A stretch of DNA of 64,000 nucleotides from an uncultured Eubacteriales bacterium. GTDB lineage: Bacteria > Bacillota > Clostridia > Lachnospirales > Lachnospiraceae. Position 1 is the stretch's first letter; every line of letters starts with the position of its first letter. Where the stretch lies: NCBI GenBank assembly GCA_949284175.1, contig CASDVE010000003.1, forward strand, positions 1 through 64,000, read 5' to 3'. The notes under the pieces were generated by a model. The model was not told where the DNA came from, made no database searches, and saw only the letters and a list, made by a program, of their open reading frames with translations. Shown piece after piece: positions 45,663 through 54,330 of the stretch. The translations under genes were made by a program, and so were the position numbers.

Positions 45663-47627
45663 ATGAAGATTACATTAAAAGATGGTTCTGTAAAAGAATA
45701 TCAAGAAGCAAAAAGCGTATATGATATTGCACTTGATATTAGTGAAGGGTTAGCACGTATGGCTTGTGCTGGAGAAGTTAACGGGAAAGTTGTTGATTTA
45801 CGCACAGTGATAGAAGAAGACTGTGAACTTAACATTTTAACAGCCAAAGATAAAGAAGGATTACAAGTTGTTCGTCATACAGCTTCTCACGTATTAGCAG
45901 AGGCGGTAAAACGTGTATTTCCAAATGCAAAATTGGCAATTGGACCAGCCATTGAAGAAGGTTTTTACTATGACTTTGATGCAGAACCTTTTTCAAAAGA
46001 GGATTTAGATAAATTAGAAAAAGAGATGAAAAAAATCATCAAAGAAGGCAATCGATTAGAACGCTTTACATTATCAAGAGAAGAAGCAATTGCTTTTGCA
46101 AAAGAAAAAGATGAGCCTTATAAAGTGGAATTAATCGAAGATTTACCAGAAGGAGCGGAGATTTCTTTCTATCGTCAAGGTGATGGATTCACAGATTTAT
46201 GTGCAGGCCCACATTTAATGAATACAAAGGGAATTAAAGCCTTTAAATTAATTTCTTCTTCTATGGCATATTGGAGAGGGGATTCTAATAAAGCACAGTT
46301 ACAGCGTATTTATGGAACAGCGTTTGCTACAAAAGAAGAGTTAAATGCTTATTTAGAGCATTTAGAAGATATTAAAAAACGCGATCATAACCGTTTAGGA
46401 AGAGAAATGAAACTCTTTACAACTGTTGATGTTATCGGACAAGGACTTCCTTTATTAATGCCAAAAGGACAAAAGATCATCCAAACATTACAAAGATGGA
46501 TTGAAGACGAAGAAGATAACAATCGTGGTTATGTTCGTACAAAAACACCATTAATGGCAAAATCTGATTTATATAAAATTTCTGGTCACTGGGATCATTA
46601 TAAAGATGGAATGTTCGTTCTTGGAGATGAAGAAAATGACAAGGAAGTAATGGCACTTCGTCCAATGACTTGTCCATTCCAGTATTACGTATACAAAGCA
46701 GAACAACACTCCTATCGTGATCTTCCAATTCGTTACGGCGAAACTTCTACATTATTCCGTAATGAAGATTCAGGAGAAATGCACGGATTAACTCGTGTAC
46801 GTCAGTTCACAATTTCAGAAGGACATTTAGTGATTCGTCCAGATCAAGTAGAAGAAGAAATGATCGCTTGTTTAGAACTTTCTGATTACTGCATGAGAAC
46901 ATTAGGACTTCAAGATGATGTGACATATCGTTTATCAAAATGGGATCCAAACAATCGTGAAAAATATTTAGGCGATGAAGAATACTGGGAAAGAACACAG
47001 GATACAATCCGTAAAGTCTTAAGAGAAAAGAATTTAGACTTTGTGGAAGCAGAAGGAGAAGCTGCATTCTATGGTCCTAAGATCGATATCCAAGCGAAAA
47101 ACGTATATGGAAAAGAAGATACAATGATTACCATTCAATTAGACTGTGCTATTGCGGAACAATTTGATATGTTCTATATCGATCAGAATGGTGAAAAAGT
47201 TCGTCCTTATATTATTCACAGAACATCTATGGGATGCTATGAAAGAACACTTGCTTGGTTAATTGAAAAATATGCTGGTAAATTCCCAACATGGTTATGT
47301 CCAGAACAAGTTCGTGTATTACCAATTTCTGAAAAATATGGAGATTATGCAAATGCAGTCGCTAGCGAATTAAAGAAAAATCAAGTGCTTTGCACAGTGG
47401 ACAATCGTTCTGAAAAGATTGGATACAAGATTCGTGAAGCAAGACTTGAGAAAGTGCCATATCTTTTAGTGGTAGGACAACAAGAAGAAGCGGATGGAAC
47501 AGTTTCTGTTCGCAGTCGTTTTGCAGGTGATGAAGGAATCAAACCATTAGGAGATTTCATCGCACAGATCACAGAAGAAATTCGTACAAAAGCTATTCGT
47601 AAAGAAGAAGTTGTAGAAGAAAAATAG
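45663..47627 (+). CDS. thrS: Threonyl-tRNA synthetase
   Basis: A 654-residue class II aminoacyl-tRNA synthetase charging tRNA-Thr. Domains in order: TGS (1-62), the editing N2 domain with HTASHVLAEAVKRVFP and later AGPHLMNT, the catalytic core with MALRPMTCPFQYYVYK (zinc Cys) and RNEDSGEMHGLTRVRQFT, and the C-terminal anticodon-binding domain. The start chosen is ATG 45663 (MKITLKDGSV), preceded by aaaggga; the frame is open much further upstream, through the T-box, but that part is leader RNA. It is controlled by the T-box. Confidence 0.96.
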   Translation: MKITLKDGSVKEYQEAKSVYDIALDISEGLARMACAGEVNGKVVDLRTVIEEDCELNILTAKDKEGLQVVRHTASHVLAEAVKRVFPNAKLAIGPAIEEGFYYDFDAEPFSKEDLDKLEKEMKKIIKEGNRLERFTLSREEAIAFAKEKDEPYKVELIEDLPEGAEISFYRQGDGFTDLCAGPHLMNTKGIKAFKLISSSMAYWRGDSNKAQLQRIYGTAFATKEELNAYLEHLEDIKKRDHNRLGREMKLFTTVDVIGQGLPLLMPKGQKIIQTLQRWIEDEEDNNRGYVRTKTPLMAKSDLYKISGHWDHYKDGMFVLGDEENDKEVMALRPMTCPFQYYVYKAEQHSYRDLPIRYGETSTLFRNEDSGEMHGLTRVRQFTISEGHLVIRPDQVEEEMIACLELSDYCMRTLGLQDDVTYRLSKWDPNNREKYLGDEEYWERTQDTIRKVLREKNLDFVEAEGEAAFYGPKIDIQAKNVYGKEDTMITIQLDCAIAEQFDMFYIDQNGEKVRPYIIHRTSMGCYERTLAWLIEKYAGKFPTWLCPEQVRVLPISEKYGDYANAVASELKKNQVLCTVDNRSEKIGYKIREARLEKVPYLLVVGQQEEADGTVSVRSRFAGDEGIKPLGDFIAQITEEIRTKAIRKEEVVEEK

Positions 47628-47635
47628 AATATTGT

Positions 47636-47683
47636 AACAAAGAGGAGTGCCAGATAAAAGGTCTAGCACTCCTCTTTGTTATA
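47636..47683. terminator. thrS terminator, shared with convergent lipoprotein gene
   Basis: AACAAAGAGGAGTGC pairs with GCACTCCTCTTTGTT around a loop of about 16 bases. Confidence 0.85.
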
Positions 47684-47692
47684 GGAAAGATA

Positions 47693-48319
47693 TTAATAAA
47701 TTTCTACAACCTTCCAAGTATCATCGGATTTTTCTAGGGCGATTGTGAGTTCTGTTTTTTGGGGTTTGACAGCCTTCATAGAAGAGCGAAGAAGACCGAA
47801 ATACTGTTCTCCAGCTTTTTCATATACTGCGTGCAAAAAGGCTTTTTCGCCTTGTTCCTCATATACTTTGGTCAATTCTGTTTCATTGAACTCTAGGCTT
47901 TGTTTTACGATGTCATCAAAGTTATAAATTTTTAATGCTGTATCAGAATCATAGTCCCTCATCTGTGCGGTTACTCTTACAAGATAGCGAGCTTTATTAT
48001 CTTTATTCCTCTCAACCTTTGTGATTTCATAAGAATCTATAAAATTTTCGGCGATCATCTTCGTATAACTTTTAGCTTCATCGATAAATGCTTGTCCATA
48101 GGTATCCACATCAAACATCTCTTCTATCTCATGGAGATCTTGTAACAAATTAGCATCTTTATCTTCTCCTGCCAGCAAACACATATTTTCATAATCATTT
48201 TCTTTTAAATAAGTAAAATAGTTGTCTGCAATCTCTTTTAATTCTTCCTTATTTTCACCACATGACGTGAGAGGGAAGATAAAAAGAAGGCATAGGAATA
48301 TACAAAGAAATTTTTTCAT
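47693..48319 (-). CDS. Lipoprotein of unknown function
   Basis: A 208-residue lipoprotein with a signal peptide and lipobox PLTSC (C20). The rest is a Glu/Lys-rich, soluble domain with the pattern of a small alpha+beta fold (DNYFTYLKENDYENMCLL, then AEKAGEQYFGLLRSS-like helices and a final TWKVVEIY strand) reminiscent of NTF2-like or DUF5105-type lipoproteins; no firm family is assigned. It lies 18 bp after the other lipoprotein gene and probably shares its transcript. Its ribosome-binding site is aaaaggag. Confidence 0.75.
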   Translation of the reverse strand: MKKFLCIFLCLLFIFPLTSCGENKEELKEIADNYFTYLKENDYENMCLLAGEDKDANLLQDLHEIEEMFDVDTYGQAFIDEAKSYTKMIAENFIDSYEITKVERNKDNKARYLVRVTAQMRDYDSDTALKIYNFDDIVKQSLEFNETELTKVYEEQGEKAFLHAVYEKAGEQYFGLLRSSMKAVKPQKTELTIALEKSDDTWKVVEIY

Positions 48320-48337
48320 AAAAATTTTCTCCTTTTA

Positions 48338-48865
48338 TTACTTACTATAATCGACTTTATAGTATTTGTAATGCTCTAAATCTGTTAACTTTCCATTTGT
48401 ATCAAAAGTTAAGTGAGTGCAATAATCACCAATCGGTGACCAAACACTATCTTCGCTGGATTTTGCTCCAGGGAGCAATTCTTTTGCTTTTTCTAATGTT
48501 ATGTCTGCTGTTTTAACACCTTCAAAAGTAAAATCAGCAGAAGGATGTAGCACGTACACTTCTGCGATAATCGCATCGGTAAGAACTGTTTCCTCTTTAG
48601 AATATAAATTGACCCAACCCACACTGTCGCCGTTTTCATCCAAAATGCTCACATTACGATAATAGGAGTTTCCTTGTAAAGTTTGATCTAAATCGGCGTC
48701 TAATGTATAGTTGCAATCTCGAAATATCTCAGCCTTTGTTTTACCAACTTCCACGTCGACACTAGCGATTTGTATCTTGTATAATTTGTCAGCACTATTA
48801 CTAGAACAAGCCACAAGACTGAAACTGAGTGTGATAAATAAAAAAACTTTGAAAAAATGTTTCAT
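48338..48865 (-). CDS. Lipoprotein of unknown function
   Basis: A 175-residue lipoprotein with lipobox SLVAC (C20) and a soluble domain of about 150 residues. The domain contains VEVGKTKAEIFRDCNYTLD and VKTADITLEKAKELLPGAKS, which look like paired small repeats. The family is not recognised. It is first in a two-gene minus-strand unit; ribosome-binding site aaggaggg; promoter TTGACA at 48935-48930. Confidence 0.75.
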   Translation of the reverse strand: MKHFFKVFLFITLSFSLVACSSNSADKLYKIQIASVDVEVGKTKAEIFRDCNYTLDADLDQTLQGNSYYRNVSILDENGDSVGWVNLYSKEETVLTDAIIAEVYVLHPSADFTFEGVKTADITLEKAKELLPGAKSSEDSVWSPIGDYCTHLTFDTNGKLTDLEHYKYYKVDYSK

Positions 48866-48907
48866 ATTACCCTCCTTATGTAAAAGATATATATAAAATG
48901 GTATTTT

Positions 48908-48935
48908 AGTTTATCATATAATAAAATTTTGTCAA
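48908..48935 (-). promoter_or_regulatory. Promoter of the two-lipoprotein unit
   Basis: On the minus strand TTGACA (48935-48930) is followed after 16 bp by TAAACT (48913-48908). Confidence 0.55.
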
Positions 48936-49296
48936 TATGTGTATAAAAAACATGTAACAAAAAATGGAATTTTATAAGAGATTTATGAAAAATTGGATAT
49001 ATTGGGGTCTGTATAAAAGTATGATATAATTGGAAATAAAAGTATGAGATAGTATGATGAGGGTGAGAATCGACAAACCGTTAAGATAGAAGGGAGTGCC
49101 CAAGTGAATGAAAAAGGGCTTGTCAGTTATTTAGATATAAGCAATTTATTTGAAATTTCAGAAATTATGAAAGCCTAGTATAAAAAGCGATAATCAAAAA
49201 GTTTTTGATTGCCATTTTGAATAGGAAGTTTTTGTAAAAAATATCTAAAGTTCATTATATATTATTACCAAAGAAAGAGAAAATGTAAAAAAAAGA
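48936..49296. other. Intergenic region before glcT
   Basis: About 360 bp. ATAAAAGTATGA occurs twice (49013-49024 and 49036-49047), flanking or overlapping a TATAAT (49025-49030). Downstream, GTG 49104 opens a 24-codon frame (VNEKGLVSYLDISNLFEISE...) that may be a remnant, and a near-palindrome AATCAAAAAGTTTTTGATT lies at about 49192-49210. No gene is supported. Confidence 0.4.
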
Positions 49297-49325
49297 TTGT
49301 CATAAAATAAAATTAATGTTATATT
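49297..49325 (+). promoter_or_regulatory. glcT promoter
   Basis: TTGTCA (49297-49302) and TATATT (49320-49325) with a 17-bp spacer; the transcript would begin near 49332, just before the antitermination site. Confidence 0.7.
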
Positions 49326-49338
49326 ATACATAGTTAAA

Positions 49339-49424
49339 TGGCTTGTGACTGATCAAGCAGGCAAGACCATCTTTATAGCTATACGCATACCTTTGTATAT
49401 CTATGAGGATGGTCTTTACTTTTT
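49339..49424 (+). promoter_or_regulatory. RAT antiterminator and overlapping terminator before glcT
   Basis: The segment 49339-49369 (TGGCTTGTGACTG..GCAGGCAAGACCAT) has the form of a LicT/GlcT-type RNA antiterminator. Its 3' part AAGACCATC (49363-49371) also pairs with GATGGTCTT (49408-49416), followed by a T run, so the two folds exclude each other. The antiterminator would thus control its own gene. Confidence 0.85.
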
Positions 49425-49467
49425 TAGCAAAGTAATGATGGACTATGAGAGAAAGGGGAGGGATGCT

Positions 49468-50298
49468 TTGTTTAGAATAAAAAAGGTAGTGAATAATAAT
49501 ATTGTATGTGCTCTTGATGATAAGAATGAAGAAGTGATTCTTCGTGGTCTTGGAATTGGATTCAACAAGAAGTCAGGAGAAGAAGTTCCACAGGATAGTA
49601 TTGAAAAAGTGTATCGAATGGATGGGACAAAAAGCATGAATAAGCTCCAAGAGCTTTTGGCAGAAATTCCGATTGAATACGTGGAAGTTTGCACCGATAT
49701 TATTGATCATGCCAAAGAAGTTCTAGGACGTCGCCTCAATAATAATATTTATATTACATTAACAGATCATGTTAGCTTTGCAATTGCAAGAAAAAAAGAA
49801 AATTTGGAATATAAAAATGCAATGTTATCTGAGATCAAATGTTTTTATCCCCAAGAGTATGAGCTTGGTATAGAAGCCCTTTCCATTGTGAAAGAGCGAC
49901 TGGGTATCACACTTTCTATTGATGAGGCAGGATTTATTGCCCTTCATATTGTAAATGCACAGTTGGATACAGATATGAATAGCATGGTGCAAATTACAGA
50001 GCTAATCCATAAGGTTCTTGAAATTGTTACGGACTATTATGGTATGGAATTTGATGAAGATTCTCTACATTACAGCCGTTTTATCACCCATTTAAAATTT
50101 TTTGGACAACGCTTGTTTAAGAATAAGGAAACAACAAGTGATGATAAAGTTTTTCAAGAGATGATAAAACATCAGTATCCAAAGGATTATCAATGTGCAG
50201 AACTGATTAGACAATATATTAAAGACACATATAAGAGAAAAATTACAGAAGAAGAAATGATTTTTCTCACCGTTCATCTAAGAAGAATCTCTATGTGA
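49468..50298 (+). CDS. glcT: BglG/GlcT-family transcription antiterminator
   Basis: A 276-residue RNA-binding regulator: N-terminal CAT domain (FRIKKVVNNNIVCALDDKNE, about residues 1-55) and two PRD domains with the regulatory His residues (e.g. SIDEAGFIALHIVNAQL and EEMIFLTVHLRRI). It is controlled by PTS phosphorylation and binds RAT sites to allow transcription. The start is TTG 49468, preceded by GGGGAGGG; longer frames from 49345 run through the RAT/terminator. It lies directly before ptsG, which identifies it as the GlcT-type regulator. Confidence 0.9.
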   Translation: MFRIKKVVNNNIVCALDDKNEEVILRGLGIGFNKKSGEEVPQDSIEKVYRMDGTKSMNKLQELLAEIPIEYVEVCTDIIDHAKEVLGRRLNNNIYITLTDHVSFAIARKKENLEYKNAMLSEIKCFYPQEYELGIEALSIVKERLGITLSIDEAGFIALHIVNAQLDTDMNSMVQITELIHKVLEIVTDYYGMEFDEDSLHYSRFITHLKFFGQRLFKNKETTSDDKVFQEMIKHQYPKDYQCAELIRQYIKDTYKRKITEEEMIFLTVHLRRISM

Positions 50299-50332
50299 GA
50301 TAGAACAGAATATAGACACATACTTGAGCAAT

Positions 50333-50372
50333 CAGCGTGTGACTGGTAAAGCAGGCAGGACTGAACGAACTC
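50333..50372 (+). promoter_or_regulatory. RAT-like site before ptsG
   Basis: CAGCGTGTGACTGGTAAAGC and the following AGGCAGGACTGA resemble the RAT element before glcT (GTGACTG..AGCAGGCA..). A short inverted repeat CGAA..TTCG (about 50375-50390) overlaps its 3' side, but no T-rich terminator is evident here. It is the likely target of the glcT product at ptsG. Confidence 0.65.
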
Positions 50373-50535
50373 TAGTTTCGACTGAAAGAAAATGGTAATA
50401 CTATTTTTATACGATGTTACGTAACAGTGACATTGATAGGAAAGAAAATAGGAATTTTCAAAGGAGAAAGTAGGGGCGTTTGGTCTTTTTTTGTTAAATT
50501 TCTAAAGACAACAAAGAAAAAGGAGGAAACTTTAT

Positions 50536-52662
50536 ATGAAAGACAAGATTTTTGGCGTTTTACAACGGGTTGGAAGATCTTTTATGCTTCCAATTTCTAT
50601 TCTTCCAGTAGCGGGGCTTTTCCTCGGTATTGGTGGTTCTTTTACCAATCAGACAATGCTTGAAACCTATGGGCTTGTTGGTATTATGGGAGAAGGAACT
50701 TTTATTTACACCATTCTTTCTGTTCTAAATGCAGCAGGAAGTATTGTATTTGATAACTTGCCAATTATATTTGCTATGGGTGTTGCCATTGGTATGGCAA
50801 AGAAAGAAAAAGAAGTAGCAGCGTTATCAAGTGTGGTAGCATTCTTCATTATGCACGCTTCCATTGGAGCTTTGATTAAGGCAAATGGCGGTGTAGAAAG
50901 TATGCTCTCTGGTTCCACAACATCTGTTGTTGGTATTACATCCTTACAAATGGGTGTGTTTGGTGGTATTATTGTAGGACTTGGAGTGGCTGCACTTCAC
51001 AATCGTTTTTATAAGATTGAATTGCCACAGGTGCTTTCTTTCTTTGGAGGAACACGCTTTGTACCAATTATTTCTGCAGTTGTTTATTTAATTGTTGGTA
51101 TTTTAATGTTCTATATTTGGCCAACCGTACAGATTGGAATTAATCACTTAGGTGCTTTTGTTATGAATTCAGGATATGCAGGAACATGGTTCTATGGTCT
51201 TATGGAACGTGCTTTGATTCCATTTGGACTTCACCATGTATTTTACTTGCCATTTTGGCAAACTTCTGTTGGAGGAACAATGGAAGTAGCAGGAAAAATG
51301 GTAGAAGGTGCTCAAAATATTTTCTTTGCACAGCTTGCCGATCCAACAACAGAACATTTTGCAGTGTCTGCGACCCGTTTTATGTCTGGTAAGTTCCCAC
51401 TTATGATTTTTGGACTTCCAGGAGCAGCACTGGCTATGTATCATTGTGCAAAACCAGAGAAGAAAAAACTGGTAGGAGGACTTTTATTATCCGCCGCTTT
51501 AACTTCTATGCTCACTGGTATTACAGAGCCACTTGAATTTACTTTTCTTTTTGTAGCACCTATTTTATATGTGATTCACTGTGTTTTTGCAGGTCTTGCT
51601 TATATGTTCATGCACATTTTAAATGTGGGTGTCGGAATGACATTCTCTGGTGGTCTTATCGATATGACACTCTTTGGTATTATGCAAGGAAATGCGAAAA
51701 CAAATTGGATCTATATTGTAATTGTAGGTATTGGTTATTTTGTTGTATACTACTTATTATTTAGTTTATTAATTAGAAAATTAAACTTAAAGACTCCAGG
51801 ACGAGAAGACGGTGATGGGGAAGTAAAACTTTATAAACGTGCCGATTTAGAGGCGAAAAACGGAAAAGGTGGAAGTGCAGGACAAGCACTTTCTGAAGAT
51901 GATAGAATTTCTGCTATGATTACAGAAGGACTTGGAGGAAAAGAAAACATTACAGACTTAGATTGCTGTGCAACAAGACTTCGTGTTACAGTCAGTGATC
52001 AACAAAAAGTAAAACAAGATGTATTAAAAGCCTCTGGAGCTTCCGGTGTTATCTTAAAAGGAAATGGTGTACAAGTTATCTATGGACCAAAGGTAACAGT
52101 GATTAAATCAAATCTTGAGGATTATTTAGAAAATCCAACACTAGCTCAAGCGGTGGTAGAACCAAAAGAAGAAGTAGAGGAAAAAGAAGTAAAAGAAGAG
52201 AAAGTAGAACAGGCAGAAACGGTGGTAGCTTCTCCATTTACAGGAAAAGCCGTAGAACTTTCTGAAGTGGCTGATGGGGTGTTCTCAGAAAAAATGCTTG
52301 GAGATGGAATTGCGGTGGAACCTTTAGATGGAACCATTAAGGCACCATTTGATGGAAAAGTAGCTGCGGTCTTTGATACAAAGCACGCAATTGGACTTGT
52401 GGCGGATTCAGGACTAGAACTGTTAATTCATATTGGTATTGATACCGTACAATTAAACGGTAAGTATTATGACATCAAAGTAAAAAATGGAGATAGCATC
52501 AAAAAAGGAGATATCATTGGAACTGTCGACTTAGAGGGCATTCGTTCTGAGGGATATCGTACCATCACTCCGTTAATTGTAAGCAATAGTGATAAATTCA
52601 CAAGTTTTACAGGAAACACAGGTGATGTGAATGCAGGGGATACAGTGCTTACTGTAAAATAA
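50536..52662 (+). CDS. ptsG: Glucose-specific PTS enzyme IICBA
   Basis: A 708-residue fused sugar permease that imports and phosphorylates glucose. EIIC (about 1-430) has ten or so helices; EIIB (about 455-535) has the phosphocysteine C478 in DLDCCATRLRV; after a Glu/Lys-rich linker EIIA (about 560-708) has the phospho-His H632 in LLIHIGIDTVQL and its partner His in TKHAIGL. Its ribosome-binding site is aaaggagg. It follows glcT and its RAT, giving the standard GlcT-controlled arrangement. Confidence 0.94.
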   Translation: MKDKIFGVLQRVGRSFMLPISILPVAGLFLGIGGSFTNQTMLETYGLVGIMGEGTFIYTILSVLNAAGSIVFDNLPIIFAMGVAIGMAKKEKEVAALSSVVAFFIMHASIGALIKANGGVESMLSGSTTSVVGITSLQMGVFGGIIVGLGVAALHNRFYKIELPQVLSFFGGTRFVPIISAVVYLIVGILMFYIWPTVQIGINHLGAFVMNSGYAGTWFYGLMERALIPFGLHHVFYLPFWQTSVGGTMEVAGKMVEGAQNIFFAQLADPTTEHFAVSATRFMSGKFPLMIFGLPGAALAMYHCAKPEKKKLVGGLLLSAALTSMLTGITEPLEFTFLFVAPILYVIHCVFAGLAYMFMHILNVGVGMTFSGGLIDMTLFGIMQGNAKTNWIYIVIVGIGYFVVYYLLFSLLIRKLNLKTPGREDGDGEVKLYKRADLEAKNGKGGSAGQALSEDDRISAMITEGLGGKENITDLDCCATRLRVTVSDQQKVKQDVLKASGASGVILKGNGVQVIYGPKVTVIKSNLEDYLENPTLAQAVVEPKEEVEEKEVKEEKVEQAETVVASPFTGKAVELSEVADGVFSEKMLGDGIAVEPLDGTIKAPFDGKVAAVFDTKHAIGLVADSGLELLIHIGIDTVQLNGKYYDIKVKNGDSIKKGDIIGTVDLEGIRSEGYRTITPLIVSNSDKFTSFTGNTGDVNAGDTVLTVK

Positions 52663-52675
52663 TCATACAAAGAAT

Positions 52676-52711
52676 GGATCAAGATTTTTGTCTTGATCCA
52701 TTTTTCTTTTG
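52676..52711 (+). terminator. ptsG terminator
   Basis: GGATCAAGA (52676-52684) pairs with TCTTGATCC (52691-52699), followed by ATTTTTCTTTT. Confidence 0.9.
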
Positions 52712-52759
52712 TATCGTCCTTTGCTATAATAAAAGAAAAGATAGGAAAGGAATGACAGC

Positions 52760-53671
52760 ATGATAGCAGTTAGTGAGTGTCTATTAGGAAGCAATTGTAA
52801 ATATAATGGCGGGAATAATGAGCATGAAGGATTAAAGAAATATTTAAAAGGGAAAGATTATATTGCCATCTGTCCAGAGGTTATGGGAGGTTTGCCAATT
52901 CCTAGAATACCTTGTGAAATCGTAGGAAATCGTGTAAAAGGGAAAGACGGACAAGACTTTACCAATGAATTTGAACGGGGAGCGACATTGGCTTTGGAGC
53001 TTTGCAAACAGCATGGTGTGACCTGTGCGATTTTACAATCACGTTCTCCAAGCTGTGGGTGTGGACAAATCTATGATGGAACATTTTCTGGAAAGAAAAT
53101 GGATGGTGATGGTCTGACAACAAGACGGCTAAAGCAAAATGGAATTTTTGTACTTAATATAGAAGAATTTACAGGTGAAGAGAATTATGCTTGTTATGAA
53201 ACAGAGATTGGAACGGTTGTGATCTCTGCTACACAAACAGGAATTACTGGATTAACATTTAAGGAAGAAGAGAGCGATAAAGAACAAAAGATCAAAAAGG
53301 AAACACCGCTTATAAAAGAAGCCTATCGTCAGCTGAAAGAGTATTTGCAAGGGAAGCGAAAGGAGTTTACACTTCCATTAGAACCAAAAGGAACCGAGTT
53401 TCAAAGAAAAACTTGGAAGGCATTATGCACCATTCCTTATGGAGAAACAAGAAGTTATAAACAGATTGCAGAGCAGATTGGATCACCAAAAGCCTGTCGT
53501 GCAGTTGGGATGGCGAATAATCGGAATCCAATCTCTATCTTTATTCCTTGTCATCGGGTGATCGGAAGTGATGGGAGCCTTGTAGGATACGGAGGAGGAC
53601 TTTCCATAAAAGAGGCATTATTAGGGAAAGAAGAGATGGTGAGGAAAGAAAATGAAAGGTATGAAAATTAG
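52760..53671 (+). CDS. DUF523 domain fused to methylated-DNA cysteine methyltransferase
   Basis: A 303-residue fusion. Residues 1-135 are a DUF523 domain, with its conserved Cys pattern (SECLLGSNCKYNGG, CPEVMGGLPIPR, SRSPSCGCG). Residues about 140-295 are an Ogt/MGMT DNA-repair domain that takes an alkyl group from O6-alkylguanine onto C264 (IPCHRV), with the helix-turn-helix region PYGETRSYKQIAEQIGSPKA. Both domains look complete. It is preceded by a aaagga site and overlaps the next gene by 20 bp. The role of DUF523 is unknown. Confidence 0.9.
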   Translation: MIAVSECLLGSNCKYNGGNNEHEGLKKYLKGKDYIAICPEVMGGLPIPRIPCEIVGNRVKGKDGQDFTNEFERGATLALELCKQHGVTCAILQSRSPSCGCGQIYDGTFSGKKMDGDGLTTRRLKQNGIFVLNIEEFTGEENYACYETEIGTVVISATQTGITGLTFKEEESDKEQKIKKETPLIKEAYRQLKEYLQGKRKEFTLPLEPKGTEFQRKTWKALCTIPYGETRSYKQIAEQIGSPKACRAVGMANNRNPISIFIPCHRVIGSDGSLVGYGGGLSIKEALLGKEEMVRKENERYEN

Positions 53672-54248
53672 AGTTGCTACAAGAGAAGATGCAAAAAAGC
53701 TAGTTGAAATTTATGCTTCCTATGTGGAAAAAACAGCTATTACGTTTGAATATACCGTACCAACCGTACAAGAATTTGAAAAGAGAATGGAACACATCTT
53801 ACAACAATATCCTTATCTAGTTGCAGAAAGAGAGGGAGAGATTGTGGGCTATGCTTATGCTGGAGCTTTTCATGAGCGAGAAGCCTATCGTTGGGCGGTA
53901 GAAACCACAATGTATGTTCGACAAGATCAAAGAAAGATGGGAATAGGAGGAAAACTGTATGAAGCATTAGAAAATGTTCTTTCTGTTCAAAATATTTTGA
54001 ACTTAAATGCTTGTATTGCATACCCAGAAGAAGAGGATGAATATCTCACACAAAATAGCGTACAATTTCATAAGCATTTTGGGTATCAACTGGTGGGGCA
54101 ATTCCATAAGTGTGGTTATAAGTTCGGTCGTTGGTATCATATGGTGTGGATGGAAAAACATATTGGGGAGCATATGGACAAGCCTTTCATAGTGAAACCG
54201 TTTGATGAAGTAAGAGAAGTCATTGCCAAAAAGTATGAGATTATATAA
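53652..54248 (+). CDS. GNAT N-acetyltransferase (phosphinothricin/amino-acid type)
   Basis: A 198-residue GNAT acetyltransferase. The acetyl-CoA site is RQDQRKMGIGGKLYEALEN; substrate-side features YASYVEKTAITFEYTVPT and FHKHFGYQLVGQFHKCGYKF match the phosphinothricin/methionine-sulfone acetyltransferase group (MnaT/Pat). It overlaps the DUF523-MGMT gene by 20 bp and is read in the same transcript; ATG 53652 has gaggaaag before it. The natural substrate is unknown. Confidence 0.88.
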   Translation: MKGMKIRVATREDAKKLVEIYASYVEKTAITFEYTVPTVQEFEKRMEHILQQYPYLVAEREGEIVGYAYAGAFHEREAYRWAVETTMYVRQDQRKMGIGGKLYEALENVLSVQNILNLNACIAYPEEEDEYLTQNSVQFHKHFGYQLVGQFHKCGYKFGRWYHMVWMEKHIGEHMDKPFIVKPFDEVREVIAKKYEII

Positions 54249-54251
54249 AAC

Positions 54252-54299
54252 CATGAGAAAAAGCAGTCAATCATAGAGATTCACTGCTTCTTCTCATAG
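54252..54299. terminator. Bidirectional terminator
   Basis: ATGAGAA..AGCAGT (from 54253) pairs with ACTGCT..TTCTCAT (to 54298), ending both the GNAT and the convergent DUF554 gene. Confidence 0.75.
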
Positions 54300-54330
54300 C
54301 TTATTAGGAAAGATGTGTCCTCAGTTGTTC

